64,000 nt of DNA. It comes from Anodontia alba. Taxonomy: Eukaryota; Mollusca; Bivalvia; Lucinida; Lucinidae. The notes under the pieces are model-generated. The model was not told where the DNA came from. It was given only the letters and a program-made list of their open reading frames with translations, and did no database searches. A program made the position numbers and the translations under genes. The DNA lies in NCBI GenBank assembly GCA_964016985.1, contig OZ024825.1:7501-71500 (forward strand), given 5' to 3'. Shown here piece after piece: positions 38,292 through 46,274 of the stretch (position 1 is its first letter; each line of letters begins with the position of its first letter).

Positions 38292-39290
38292 GTTAATTTC
38301 CTTAATTAAATCCTCTAACATATTGAGGGAAAACAATTGTCATTTCTCACCTGAAATTTAAACTTAATGAAGGATACTTAGGATACTTTTCAACAGAACA
38401 TATTTGACTTCATTTCAACTGGTGTGAAGAGAATGTATAGCGGACTTATAGACCTCGGGGTCTAACTGTTGGTTTTCTTTTGCTCCAGTATTTCTGTTGT
38501 TGTATGCTGTCGAGTCCTCAACCTTGTTTCATCTCTGTAGTTTTTGGATTTGTATGTTCTCGGAGATGTTACACTGTTGAGTTAGGAAGCCTTCATGCGG
38601 ACTAAACATAATTAATGTCTATACCGCGACAGAAGTAAGGGCGAGGATTGTGGCCACGTAAAAACAATTTAAGCCCACCAGTGGAATTCTTTCCACTGAC
38701 CGTTCCAAGGCGGTTCTTCTGTGGCGGTTTATTTATCTTATTGTTTGTTACTTATTGTGTGTATCACATGTGTCTTTTTATTTTGGATGGCCATTAAGCC
38801 ATTTTGTGGGAAAGTAACTGTCCTTTTGGCCTTCCTCTGTTTAGGTTTTCATTATGGTCTGGTCGCTTCGTGTTTGTGTTTCTTTCCCTTTGGTGTCTTT
38901 GGTGGGGGGAGTAAGTTAATTGTATCGATTCCTGATCTTTGTTTTACTTCTACTTTTTTATAAAAACTCCATGTCCTTCATCATAGAGTAGATTTTATTT
39001 TCTAGTCATTTGGAATCATGGATGTAGAAATCTGAAAAAAAATACTTGAGGTTCACTGATGAAGTCTTATTGGCTTAAACTAGCAAGTCGTGTCCAGAAA
39101 AAGATGTAAACTCTAACTTTTAATTGCCATGTGTAGTCCTTGCTTCTGAAAGGTTATAGCATGTTTTCTTTAATTTTTCCCTTTAAGATTTTGAAGGGAG
39201 TGAATAACCGTATTATTCTTAATGGTGAAGATTCTTTAAAACATCCAATAATCTCATAAGGTTTAGCTACGTTTGGGTGTTCTGAGTCAT
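38292..39290. other. Intron- or 3'UTR-like DNA, no confirmed gene
   Basis: T-rich sequence with a perfect 8-bp hairpin at 38677-38696 ('cagtggaa', 4-base loop, 'ttccactg'). An open frame over 38721-38963 gives a very hydrophobic 80-aa peptide, but the T-rich composition alone explains this. A short exon could start after 38488, but it would end within about 17 codons. Confidence 0.45.
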
Positions 39291-39292
39291 GA

Positions 39293-39665
39293 CCTGTTTG
39301 GATAATCGATTAATTGATCGATAAATTCCATAGATATGATTATCACTACTGATTTTTTGTAATCGATTATTTTATAAGTAGAATTTACCAGCCAAAGATG
39401 TTTTTAAAATATCTGGATGAGTGGCAAACAGTGCAGACCCTGATGAGACGCCGCGTTTTGCGGCGTCTCATCTGGGTCTACACTGTTTGCTCAGGCCTGT
39501 CTGTGCAAAACCCTATAGTGAAGTACAACATATGGTAAGTCATGTTCAGACAGAAAGCCAGACAGGTAAAATTATGACCAAATCTCCAGTGATTACTAAT
39601 CGATTATCGATCGCAAAGGCATGGCTGATAATCGATTATCATTTCAGCACCGATTAGCCAGCCCT
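39293..39665. mobile_element. Decayed MITE-like element rich in ATCGATTA, split by a nested palindrome
   Basis: Both ends carry clustered 'atcgatta' motifs: 'gataatcgattaattgatcg' at 39301 and 'ctgataatcgattatcattt' at about 39627, ending 'gattagccagccctag'. In the middle sits the separate palindrome at 39424-39490. ATCGATTA-rich ends next to 'cagccctag' are reminiscent of hAT-type non-autonomous elements, but I cannot show matching terminal repeats or a target duplication. Confidence 0.35.
39424..39490. mobile_element. Short palindromic interspersed element (A4-related)
   Basis: It reads 'gcaaacagtgcagaccctga', 'tgagacgccgc', a 4-base loop, 'gcggcgtctca', 'tctgggtctacactgtttgc'. The arms are complementary over about 30 bases with one or two mismatches. 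This well-preserved single copy matches the core of the A4 tandem repeats at 4.3-9.1 and 57.8-63.5 kb. It encodes no protein. Confidence 0.75.
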
Positions 39666-40186
39666 AGTTCCTGATAATTTCTATTTCAATTTGCACAAGA
39701 TATTAACCATAGAAAAAATGAAAATCTGTAAAAATGTCAATTCAAGCAACAACAACAACAATACAAACACAATTAGGTTGTTCTAACAAGTATCCACAAC
39801 ATGCCCTTTCAGACTGTTAACAATAATTCAGAAGTGACTGGCAGAGACTATTTTAAAAGGTATCCACAACGATTTTCAATTATGGTTGTGGGTACTTATT
39901 AAAATTGTATTGTCGATGCAGTTGTTATGGGTATCCACAATACGCCTTACGAATAATAATAATTCTATTGGCAGAAACTGATTTTTTTTTCAAATAATAA
40001 TAATAACTGATTTTTTTCATATTTCTGTTCAAAACATAAATTACTGGTACTCGTTAGAACCCATTGCGACGCGGTGCTTATGGCATCCCGAAAACATTCT
40101 CATCCCCTCGAACCCCACTAATATATAGTAAAACAGAGGTTTGCAGGGCTATACATTATTTTTTCTTATTTCTGATCTAAAACATA
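39666..40186. other. AT-rich DNA containing the first of three hairpin elements
   Basis: The hairpin at 39851-39904 is annotated separately. Partial arms 'ttctaacaagtatccacaac' (39781) and 'gttatgggtatccacaat' (39923) also belong to the same motif family. No gene is seen. Confidence 0.5.
39851..39904. repeat. Hairpin 1 of the GTTGTGGGTAC family
   Basis: 'ttttaaaaggtatccacaac' and 'gttgtgggtacttattaaaa' pair over 20 bases with a few mismatches around a 14-base loop. Confidence 0.65.
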
Positions 40187-40244
40187 GTTTGTGGGTACTC
40201 GATAGAATTTCCTGAATGAGGCTGTTCTATCGAGCACCCGCAAC
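40187..40244. repeat. Hairpin 2 of the GTTGTGGGTAC family
   Basis: 'gtttgtgggtactcgatag' and 'ctatcgagcacccgcaac' pair around a loop containing 'cctgaatgagg'. Confidence 0.7.
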
Positions 40245-40575
40245 CTGTGTTTGAAGTAGAAATATGGAAAATATCACAATTTGTAATCTTAAATGGTTAC
40301 TTTGTCGCCGTTAAAACTTGCAATCTATTTGTATAGGCGTGTTTCCTTATGGGGTTTCACAAATTGCATTAAAAGCAGAAATAAGAAGAAATATGTATGC
40401 CCCTGGCACTTTCGCTTTTTAATTTAGAATTTAAGTTATATAAGCGTGTTTTCGTGATGTGTTTAATTAAATACTTCATTTTATTTTGGGGTTACATAAT
40501 GCATTATTTCATATCTTCAAAATAATTACTTTTCCGATGTAAAGTTTGATTTCTTCTTATTTGTACGCCAAACTT
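40245..40575. other. AT-rich DNA with no recognised feature
   Basis: No open frame, structural RNA or repeat match is seen between hairpins 2 and 3. Confidence 0.5.
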
Positions 40576-40636
40576 AGGTTGTGGGTGCTCGTTAGAACTG
40601 CCTAAATGAAGCGATTCTAACAACTACCCACAACCT
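40576..40636. repeat. Hairpin 3 of the GTTGTGGGTAC family
   Basis: 'aggttgtgggtgctcgttag' and 'ctaacaactacccacaacct' pair over 22 bases with three mismatches. The loop 'ctgcctaaatgaagcga' resembles that of hairpin 2. Confidence 0.72.
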
Positions 40637-40650
40637 ATATCTTATAGCAT

Positions 40651-40915
40651 TAATAAGATCATCATCATCATCATTTTCTTCGTCAATATGATGGTGATGA
40701 TGATGATGATGACGATCATCATCATCACCATCATCATCATCATTTTCGTCGTCAATATGATGGTGATGATAATGATGATGATGACGATGAAGATGATGAT
40801 GATGTGATAATGATGATGATGATGATGATGATGATGATAATGATCATCATCATAATCATCATTATCATTGTCATCATCATTGTCATCAGCATCATTATCA
40901 TCATCACCATCATGT
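40651..40915. repeat. ATC/GAT microsatellite with inverted blocks
   Basis: Runs of ATC and of GAT alternate, so the tract is self-complementary. 'cgtcaatatgatggtgatga' occurs twice (about 40682 and 40752), showing internal duplication. Confidence 0.85.
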
Positions 40916-41075
40916 GTGGCGGTCGTTAAAGGCTATCCATAGTAATTATTATAGGCTTTATTATATTTCTAGTCTCATCGTCATCATTATCATCATCATC
41001 ATCATGTGTGGCGGCCGTAAAAGTCTATCCATAGTAATTATCATAGGCTTTATTATATTTCTAGTCTTTTGAGAT
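40911..41075 (+). repeat. Two direct copies of a 92-bp unit
   Basis: 'catgtgtggcgg' begins at 40911 and at 41003. Each is followed by 'ctatccatagtaatta' and 'aggctttattatatttctag'. The copies are separated by an ATC run, so the duplication carries the microsatellite with it. Confidence 0.8.
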
Positions 41076-41134
41076 CATTAGTTCCGTTGTTGAATGTTGA
41101 CTGTGTAGGTCACCTGTGTAGGGACTAAACTTGG

Positions 41135-41320
41135 TTGATATATTGTATAAAAGGGTAATTCATAGGAAGCAAGGAAACAGATCAAAACTGAAAACTGTAG
41201 AGTGTACAAGTTGTTTCTGGCACAGGCTAGCTAGTTTTGGCCAATTAGGCATCCTAAGGTATTTTTAAAATTCTTCAGTGGAATAAATGATCGCAAAGGA
41301 CTAACAGATATAATGAAACT
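41135..41320 (+). mobile_element. LTR-like fragment (TATAAAAG ... AATAAA)
   Basis: 'tgtataaaagggtaatt' at 41144 (TATA-like) and 'gaataaatgatcgc' at 41281 (poly(A)-signal-like) lie about 135 bases apart. The stretch between matches the repeats at 50756-50945 and 51018-51155: shared 'ggaagcaagga', 'gagtgtaca', 'ttggccaattaggc'. The upstream 92-bp units beginning 'tgtgtggcgg' may be part of the same element. A solo LTR is a reasonable guess. No retrotransposon coding region is attached. Confidence 0.42.
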
Positions 41321-41618
41321 TCGATGGCTCAAATAGCTTTGGGACCACTGATATTTGTTCGAGACAGGGATAGTTTGACCCAATGAGGGTTATTCATAAA
41401 TCCTCGTCAGGAGGTTTATATGTATTAAAAGTATGATGTGTGTAGTCTTTAGAATCGCCTCACTATGGCGATTCTAATGGTTACATACAACAAACTTTTC
41501 CATGGAAATTTCCATTAAATTTCTTCATAGATTATACCTCACTAAGTCTTGTCTGGGACTCAAAATGGGTTCGAATGAGCCATGGTAAGCGAGCAATCGG
41601 TGTTAGAGCCATCGAAGT
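41318..41618. mobile_element. 301-bp segment with 13-bp perfect terminal inverted repeats
   Basis: 'acttcgatggctc' (41318-41330) and its exact reverse complement (41606-41618) bound the segment. Inside is a perfect 11-bp hairpin at 41449-41477 ('ttagaatcgcc', 7-base loop, 'ggcgattctaa'). This could be a MITE. A flanking target duplication is not obvious, so the call is tentative. Confidence 0.4.
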
Positions 41619-41943
41619 GTCACTGAAGTCTAGAAAATTTGGTGTCAAACGATAATCTCTCGGAAATCCGCACGCTTCGGGTGGAGACAAAGGTTTTGTC
41701 TCTAAACGTTTTGGTCATTTTTCAAAGGCACAGTGCATCAGACGGGAGATACATTGTTTTATATTGTAAGTGTCACTGAGTTCAGAGGTACATGTTCACT
41801 TACTTAAAATTCACAAGTTATGAGAAGAATTGTTTACCTGTGTATTTGTGTTCGGAGGCACAATTTTAATCTATTTAGATTCTGAGTGTCACTGTGTTCA
41901 GAACATGCACTCCCTTATACAGTTTTGATTATACTTTACCTTT
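41619..41943. other. Downstream region of the minus-strand gene
   Basis: 'agtgtcactgagttcaga' (41780) and 'agtgtcactgtgttcaga' (41886) are two near-identical direct repeats. A weak poly(A) signal variant, attaaa on the minus strand, occurs near 41868. No coding frame is seen. Confidence 0.45.
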
Positions 41944-43080
41944 CTAAAGTCTAGATAACTTTACTTTGAACGCCTTCTTTGTTCGAAACGGAATATTCTC
42001 TGACATACATTGGGTCTTGAAGTCTTCATATTTTTCCTCCAGAGTTTTCTCCTTTTTCCTAGAGACATTGTGTAATATTTCTAGCTCCTCCGTTCTCCAC
42101 TTCCGTTTGATACCTCCTGTTTTAAATGCTAAACACAATGGCTCTTGCTTTTCTATACTTGTCTCTCTCGTTTCCACTTCAACTTCATCGCCTATCTCGT
42201 TCGGTTGTGGTTCGTCTTCAAACCGTTCCGACTCTGTGCTGGTAGGTAGCTCATTTTCACCTACATCCTTTGGGAAAGTAGTTGCTTTAGAGTCCATTCG
42301 GTGGGGAATAGTGTGATGAAGGCGAAACAGTTTGAACTTATTGAAGTTTGCCATCAATAATTTACTCTGAATTTCTAAGCGTTTTAACTTGTATTGATCG
42401 ATCGGCATTTCACGCAGTAGTTTCTCCAAATGGGAGTAATCCACATACCAGCCATTCATCATGAGCGCAATACAAGACACGAAACACAAAACATCAATCA
42501 GTTTATTGTCCTCCAGTTTTTCGCTTTCCAACTTTTTGGTACATTTTTCGATCCACAGAAAAGTTATGTCCCTCGCAATTTTCAGCCGGCTGGCATACAC
42601 TAACCCTCGAGCTTCTAGTTGAGTTTTCACCATACTACAAAGGATAAGCGATGGCTGCTGTGCTCCTTGTGCTGAGTCTACAACTTTCCAAAGGCCTGAA
42701 CGCCAATTCCAAGTCAAAATAGCATGCCCATGATCGTCGTAATTCTGAATGGCAGGAAAATGTTTTAAACCTAATTCTTGAAATCCTGCTTCTAAAATTG
42801 CCTCCAATTCATGTCTAGATCCTTCCAGAATCTTACAAAGAGCTGAATAAACCATGTGTTGATGCACTCTCCTTTTCCTGCTCAGTAAAGTCACAATCTG
42901 CTTAACGGATATGGAACTATAAGCTCTCATCTTTCTGGTTACATCACTATACAAATCCTGCTGAAATTCTTCATATCTTACACATCGGCCAGCATTTGAA
43001 GCTATGTACAAATCCTTGATCAACGCGTGTAACAGTCTTCGCCCTAAAACGCGAGGGCCACTGCAAAGAACATCGTGCAT
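41944..43080 (-). CDS. C-terminal part of an uncharacterised protein, SANT/Myb-like end (378 aa)
   Basis: From Met at 43080 the frame runs 378 codons. The first 240 residues or so are helical and Leu/Lys-rich (MHDVLCSGPRVLGRRLLHAL at the start). An acidic linker follows at about 275-315. The last 57 residues carry a SANT/Myb-like pattern: KRKWRTEELEIL, then a second helix with EEKYEDFK, then FRTKKAFKVKLSRL, suggesting DNA or chromatin binding. It probably does not start at this Met. The upstream ORF ends only 13 bases away, in a run of seven A, and this frame is open back to just before that run, so the two ORFs look like one protein of about 909 residues split by a single extra base. After the stop comes 'aaaggtaaag', a possible splice donor. 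The family is not recognised. Confidence 0.68.
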   Translation of the reverse strand: MHDVLCSGPRVLGRRLLHALIKDLYIASNAGRCVRYEEFQQDLYSDVTRKMRAYSSISVKQIVTLLSRKRRVHQHMVYSALCKILEGSRHELEAILEAGFQELGLKHFPAIQNYDDHGHAILTWNWRSGLWKVVDSAQGAQQPSLILCSMVKTQLEARGLVYASRLKIARDITFLWIEKCTKKLESEKLEDNKLIDVLCFVSCIALMMNGWYVDYSHLEKLLREMPIDQYKLKRLEIQSKLLMANFNKFKLFRLHHTIPHRMDSKATTFPKDVGENELPTSTESERFEDEPQPNEIGDEVEVETRETSIEKQEPLCLAFKTGGIKRKWRTEELEILHNVSRKKEKTLEEKYEDFKTQCMSENIPFRTKKAFKVKLSRL

Positions 43081-43093
43081 TCCTACCGACCGT

Positions 43094-44674
43094 TTAATTT
43101 TTTTCGCAAATTAAAGGGGACTTGGTCCAAATTTCACAAGGAGGAATACTATCCTCTGACCCCATGCTTGAGCTCCAAGCATTTAATGCAAGAAATCCTA
43201 GTTGATCAGTCAAGCTAAAACTAGGATTCAGTTTTCCGGGTCCAAGACCTACAGAATAAAGGTGGCTTCGGAAACTTAAGGGATATCCCCACAGAATCTT
43301 CTCTGCTGCAAGCTCAAGCTGAAATGACTTCCATATCCCCTCAATATTACCTGTTGCGGAAAACAGGTCTAAAAATTCGATCAATGATTTTGTAATCCAA
43401 AACCCCACAGTTTGAATAATTCTGTTAGTTCCCTTCTCAAAGGGTACCAACATAGGATGTGTACGCAAGATGCGATCAATTTTCTCCATGTATAAACAGT
43501 CTGTTGCCAGGATACGGTCTTTAGGTTCAATCTCACAGACAAACTCAATGCGACACGAGGCATTGTTCATCAAAGTGAAATTGCTATTCAATGTAGATAT
43601 ATATTTCTTTGCGTCTCGCACAAATGCATCTGCAGTTGATTTTGGAAACACCATCCCTCCTGCAATGCATCCCGACACGGGATTATATCGAGTATTTGGC
43701 CTTCGATGAGGAGTATCGACATACAATTGCACAAATCGCAATTTGTCTGGCTGCTGCACTATTTGACGAAGTTCCGGGGATATATCCATTAATCTGCCAT
43801 CTAGATTACTTTGATAACATACACAGTCTCTGAACGATAAGCAGCTGTTTAATACGCCGCGTTCACCAACAATTTCTTTTACTCCTGCACGGGACCACAT
43901 CAGTTCTATTTCGTCGGATGAAATGTCAACTGCACAGTGTATCGTCACACGTTTTATGTGTTCTCTTTTGAAATGATTTAAAGACACGCCATCTGTTGCT
44001 TTGTCCCCAAAATGAAAACAAAAACTAATTATTTCAAAGTGATTGTCGATTTCAGCTTCTTCAATACTTTTCTGAAACTCGTTTAAGATCAAGCTACTGT
44101 CGTCTGGCAATACAAATAATTTTCGGACATCATTCATGTCATTCTTTGCTAATGTTCGACCTATACGATCCCTCACACGGAAGAGTCTACGTTGAAATTT
44201 TGTACGTAATCTCTCAAAATATTCACAGCACATTACCCTGTAAGATTCTTTTGTCAGTTCCCTGGTCGAGCTAACCAAACGAGGTATAACACCTTCCCAT
44301 CCACCTTCATAAAAAAGTTGGAATCCAAGACTTTTCTTAAAGTTATACAACTGGCGTTCAGAAAATTTGCTTAGCTCTGTGTGTTTTTTTAGGAAGGAAT
44401 AGGTGCCACGAGGAAAACTATGACACACTGTCAAATGTCTCACCGGCATGTCAACGGCATTCCAGGTTTTAAGTTCTAAAACACAACCATCTACGTCCGG
44501 AAGGAAGTTCAAAAACGTATCTTGTTCTGCATCATCTGCTGTTGAACCACGAGCACACACGGGTTTATCTCGACCTAGGAAAGTTTCCACGCTGCCACAT
44601 TTCATAAATAGGTGCTGAAAATTTCCATTCTCTTCCATAACTTCAAAAAGGCCCTCGTTATCGGAATCATCCAT
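43094..44674 (-). CDS. N-terminal part of the same uncharacterised protein (526 aa)
   Basis: A 1.58 kb uninterrupted frame with balanced amino-acid use, the clearest coding signal in the window. I place the start at MDDSDNEGLFEV (44674), not at the Met ten codons earlier, because 'tttttgcactttcag' immediately before is a strong splice acceptor and the earlier Met would lie in the intron. A 5'-untranslated exon further right is implied but not found; beyond 44.72 kb is decayed satellite. Notable stretches are CHSFPRGTYSFLKK, FYEGGWEGVIPRLV, YVDTPHRRPNTRYNPVSG and LEFLDLFSATGNIEGIWK-like helices near the end. I could not identify catalytic motifs or a known domain. It stops at 43094, just after a seven-A run, and the second ORF follows in another frame. 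Confidence 0.72.
   Translation of the reverse strand: MDDSDNEGLFEVMEENGNFQHLFMKCGSVETFLGRDKPVCARGSTADDAEQDTFLNFLPDVDGCVLELKTWNAVDMPVRHLTVCHSFPRGTYSFLKKHTELSKFSERQLYNFKKSLGFQLFYEGGWEGVIPRLVSSTRELTKESYRVMCCEYFERLRTKFQRRLFRVRDRIGRTLAKNDMNDVRKLFVLPDDSSLILNEFQKSIEEAEIDNHFEIISFCFHFGDKATDGVSLNHFKREHIKRVTIHCAVDISSDEIELMWSRAGVKEIVGERGVLNSCLSFRDCVCYQSNLDGRLMDISPELRQIVQQPDKLRFVQLYVDTPHRRPNTRYNPVSGCIAGGMVFPKSTADAFVRDAKKYISTLNSNFTLMNNASCRIEFVCEIEPKDRILATDCLYMEKIDRILRTHPMLVPFEKGTNRIIQTVGFWITKSLIEFLDLFSATGNIEGIWKSFQLELAAEKILWGYPLSFRSHLYSVGLGPGKLNPSFSLTDQLGFLALNAWSSSMGSEDSIPPCEIWTKSPLICEKN
43098..43104 (-). other. Seven-A run at the frameshift between the two ORFs
   Basis: On the minus strand 'tgcgaaaaaaattaaacgg' carries seven A. 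With one A fewer the upstream frame would pass into the downstream frame with no stop. An assembly error in the homopolymer, a real inactivating insertion, or programmed slippage would all look like this. Confidence 0.7.
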
Positions 44675-44683
44675 CTTTTCGTC

Positions 44684-44698
44684 TGAAAGTGCAAAAAT
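44684..44698 (-). other. Splice acceptor before the large minus-strand gene
   Basis: On the minus strand 'tttttgcactttcag' is followed by 'acgaaaag' and the chosen ATG. The arrangement (acceptor, then fewer than ten bases, then ATG) is the same as at 37756. Confidence 0.6.
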
Positions 44699-44719
44699 GA
44701 TCATTTTAAAGTAGGGTTT

Positions 44720-45470
44720 ACGCCTGGAATATGGTGGGTCGTTAAGTTTGGGTATGGGTTAAGGTAATGTCGGGTTAACTTCGGAACAGGTCGGATGTCA
44801 AGGGTAAACGTTCGGGTTTTATAGAATTCGAGACGGACTCCAGGTGGTTATGGTTGGGGTAAAGTGGGTTCAGGTCTGGGATATAGTGGTCTATAAATGG
44901 GATTTACCCAAAAGGCCAAAGTAAAGCCCTGGTAAATGTTTCAGTGGATAAGCTATGGGTAAACGTCCATGTTAACTCGGTATCAGTTCGGATAACAGGT
45001 GGGTTAAGGCTGGGTTTAAGTGGGTTCAGGGTTAGAGTTATTGGAGTTAACACTAGTAAAGGTGTCATAGTAACGGTGAAGGTAAAGCCTCGGGTTAAAC
45101 TCCAAAACCAATGATAAACCCTAGTAAACATGCAGAAGTTAAAATACTGGACTGGTAAAAGTCAGAGTTAACTTGCCAAAAGGTTGGATGTTAGATGGGC
45201 TAACCAGGTTCAGATCTTTGTTATTTTCTCGGTTCACTTCCAAGCCTATAGAAAGCCATAGTATAGTGTCAGGGTTAAGGTAAACTTATGTGTTTACTCG
45301 GTTTCAGGTTGGGGTTAAGTGGTTTCAGGTCTTGCTTTTTTTTAGTTATTGTCTATGCTCGCCTCTCTAAACCCCATGGTTTACCTTAGTAAAGGTGTCC
45401 GGGTTAATTTATTGGTAAAGGCAAAAGATCGGATGTCACTTTACTTAGGTTAACCCTATCATATGTATAT
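44720..45470 (+). repeat. Decayed GGGTTAA-type repeat next to the gene
   Basis: Irregular motifs such as 'gggttaaggtaatgtcgggt', 'taactccaaaaccaatgat' and 'aggttggggttaagtggttt' indicate old telomere-derived monomers. They begin within about 20 bases of the upstream end of the minus-strand ORF. A minus-strand open frame at 44904-45131 is repeat translation. Confidence 0.65.
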
Positions 45471-45539
45471 CATTAAGAAGTATAGTCATCTTACAGCATA
45501 TAAACTTATCATTGTGCTTTTAATAAAGAGAAGAACGCC

Positions 45540-45710
45540 ATGGTATATCTTAGTTTCTACTGTGAAGCTCTCGGGAACCATGTCGTTCAATTAAAGTGTG
45601 CGCATTTAATATGCGTTCCTTGCATGAGACGCATGGTCCAATGCTATAGTCTCTTTGCTGTCTTTCATGCACAGCAGATGCCATGTCTCCTATGCAGGCG
45701 TCTGGTCTAA
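45540..45710 (+). CDS. Small RING-finger-like ORF (56 aa), probably partial
   Basis: From ATG at 45540 the frame contains the second to last metal ligands of a RING domain in correct order and spacing: Cys (FYC), 11 residues, Cys-Ala-His, 2 residues, Cys, 2 residues, Cys, then a 20-residue loop and Cys-Leu-Leu-Cys-Arg-Arg, stopping at 45708. The usual first Cys is replaced by Ser three residues before the first visible one. The frame is open about ten codons upstream of the ATG, so the true 5' end may be missing. RING domains usually act as ubiquitin E3 ligases; with one ligand changed, activity is doubtful. A poly(A) signal follows at 45838. No other domain is attached, so the parent protein cannot be named. 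Confidence 0.45.
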   Translation: MVYLSFYCEALGNHVVQLKCAHLICVPCMRRMVQCYSLFAVFHAQQMPCLLCRRLV

Positions 45711-45837
45711 GAGTCGTTTGCATTAGATGGTGAATACAGGAGGTATCTAATATACATAGAGCACAATTTACAGCAAAATAATTGATAACTGCTCTGAGCT
45801 TCTCTTGTGCATTTTAACCTCTAACACTGTTAAAAGT

Positions 45838-45843
45838 AATAAA
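45838..45843 (+). other. AATAAA poly(A) signal downstream of the RING-like ORF
   Basis: A perfect 'aataaa' lies 128 bases after the stop codon at 45710, a plausible distance for a short 3' UTR. Confidence 0.4.
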
Positions 45844-46077
45844 TATATCTATGTATATACAAAAATAGTTCTAGTAATTAACATCTCAAAAAGACGATTT
45901 TCTATTTGATTATAACATGCTATAATAAGTTAAGCTACCAAGAATTTGGTAGAACAAAATTTCAAGTTCGAAATAATTTAACAATATTACCTCTGATTAT
46001 CCAAATCAAAGAATTTCCAAAGAATACTGGACACGATAATTTTTTATCAACACCTAATTTGACATTCCACTAAAATA
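45844..46077. other. AT-rich DNA, no feature seen
   Basis: No coding frame, structured RNA or repeat match is visible in this stretch before the T element. Confidence 0.5.
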
Positions 46078-46235
46078 AACACGTCTTCACATATCAATAG
46101 CTTCAGAAATTATAATCCGAATTCAAAAACCACGTGACATTAAGTCAAACAGTCACATGATATAAACAGTCAATCAGATCACAAAGGCTCATCAAGGGCT
46201 CATCAGACAGGGCTCATCTCGCCAAACTGCCTATA
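46078..46235 (+). repeat. T element, copy 1, ending at a telomeric tract
   Basis: It reads 'aacacgtcttcacatatcaa', 'tagcttcagaaattat', 'acatgatataaacagtcaat', 'ggctcatcagacagggctca', 'tctcgccaaactgcctat'. The same sequence recurs at 48533 and 53601. Here, as at 53601, its right end runs straight into CCCTAA repeats. Confidence 0.85.
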
Positions 46236-46267
46236 CCCCTAACCCTAACCCTAACCCTACCCCTAAC
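46236..46267 (-). repeat. ITS2: short telomeric tract
   Basis: About five CCCTAA-type units with CCCCTAA variants, adjoining the T element on the left and a fossil coding fragment on the right. Confidence 0.92.
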
Positions 46268-46274
46268 GTCATCT

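Noticed and set aside
38721..38963. 80-aa very hydrophobic frame as a membrane protein
   Set aside because: T-rich DNA gives Phe/Leu/Cys/Val by composition alone. No start context or neighbouring exon supports it.
43085..43115. Programmed ribosomal frameshift as the favoured explanation
   Set aside because: Joining the frames needs a +1 shift. A seven-A run is a classic place for -1 slippage or sequencing error, and no stimulatory structure was identified.
37750..44704. Terminal inverted repeats enclosing the convergent gene pair
   Set aside because: Only a short chance similarity ('cgcctatggtggg' near 37656 and 'cgcctggaatatggtggg' near 44721) was seen. It is in the same orientation and too short to call.
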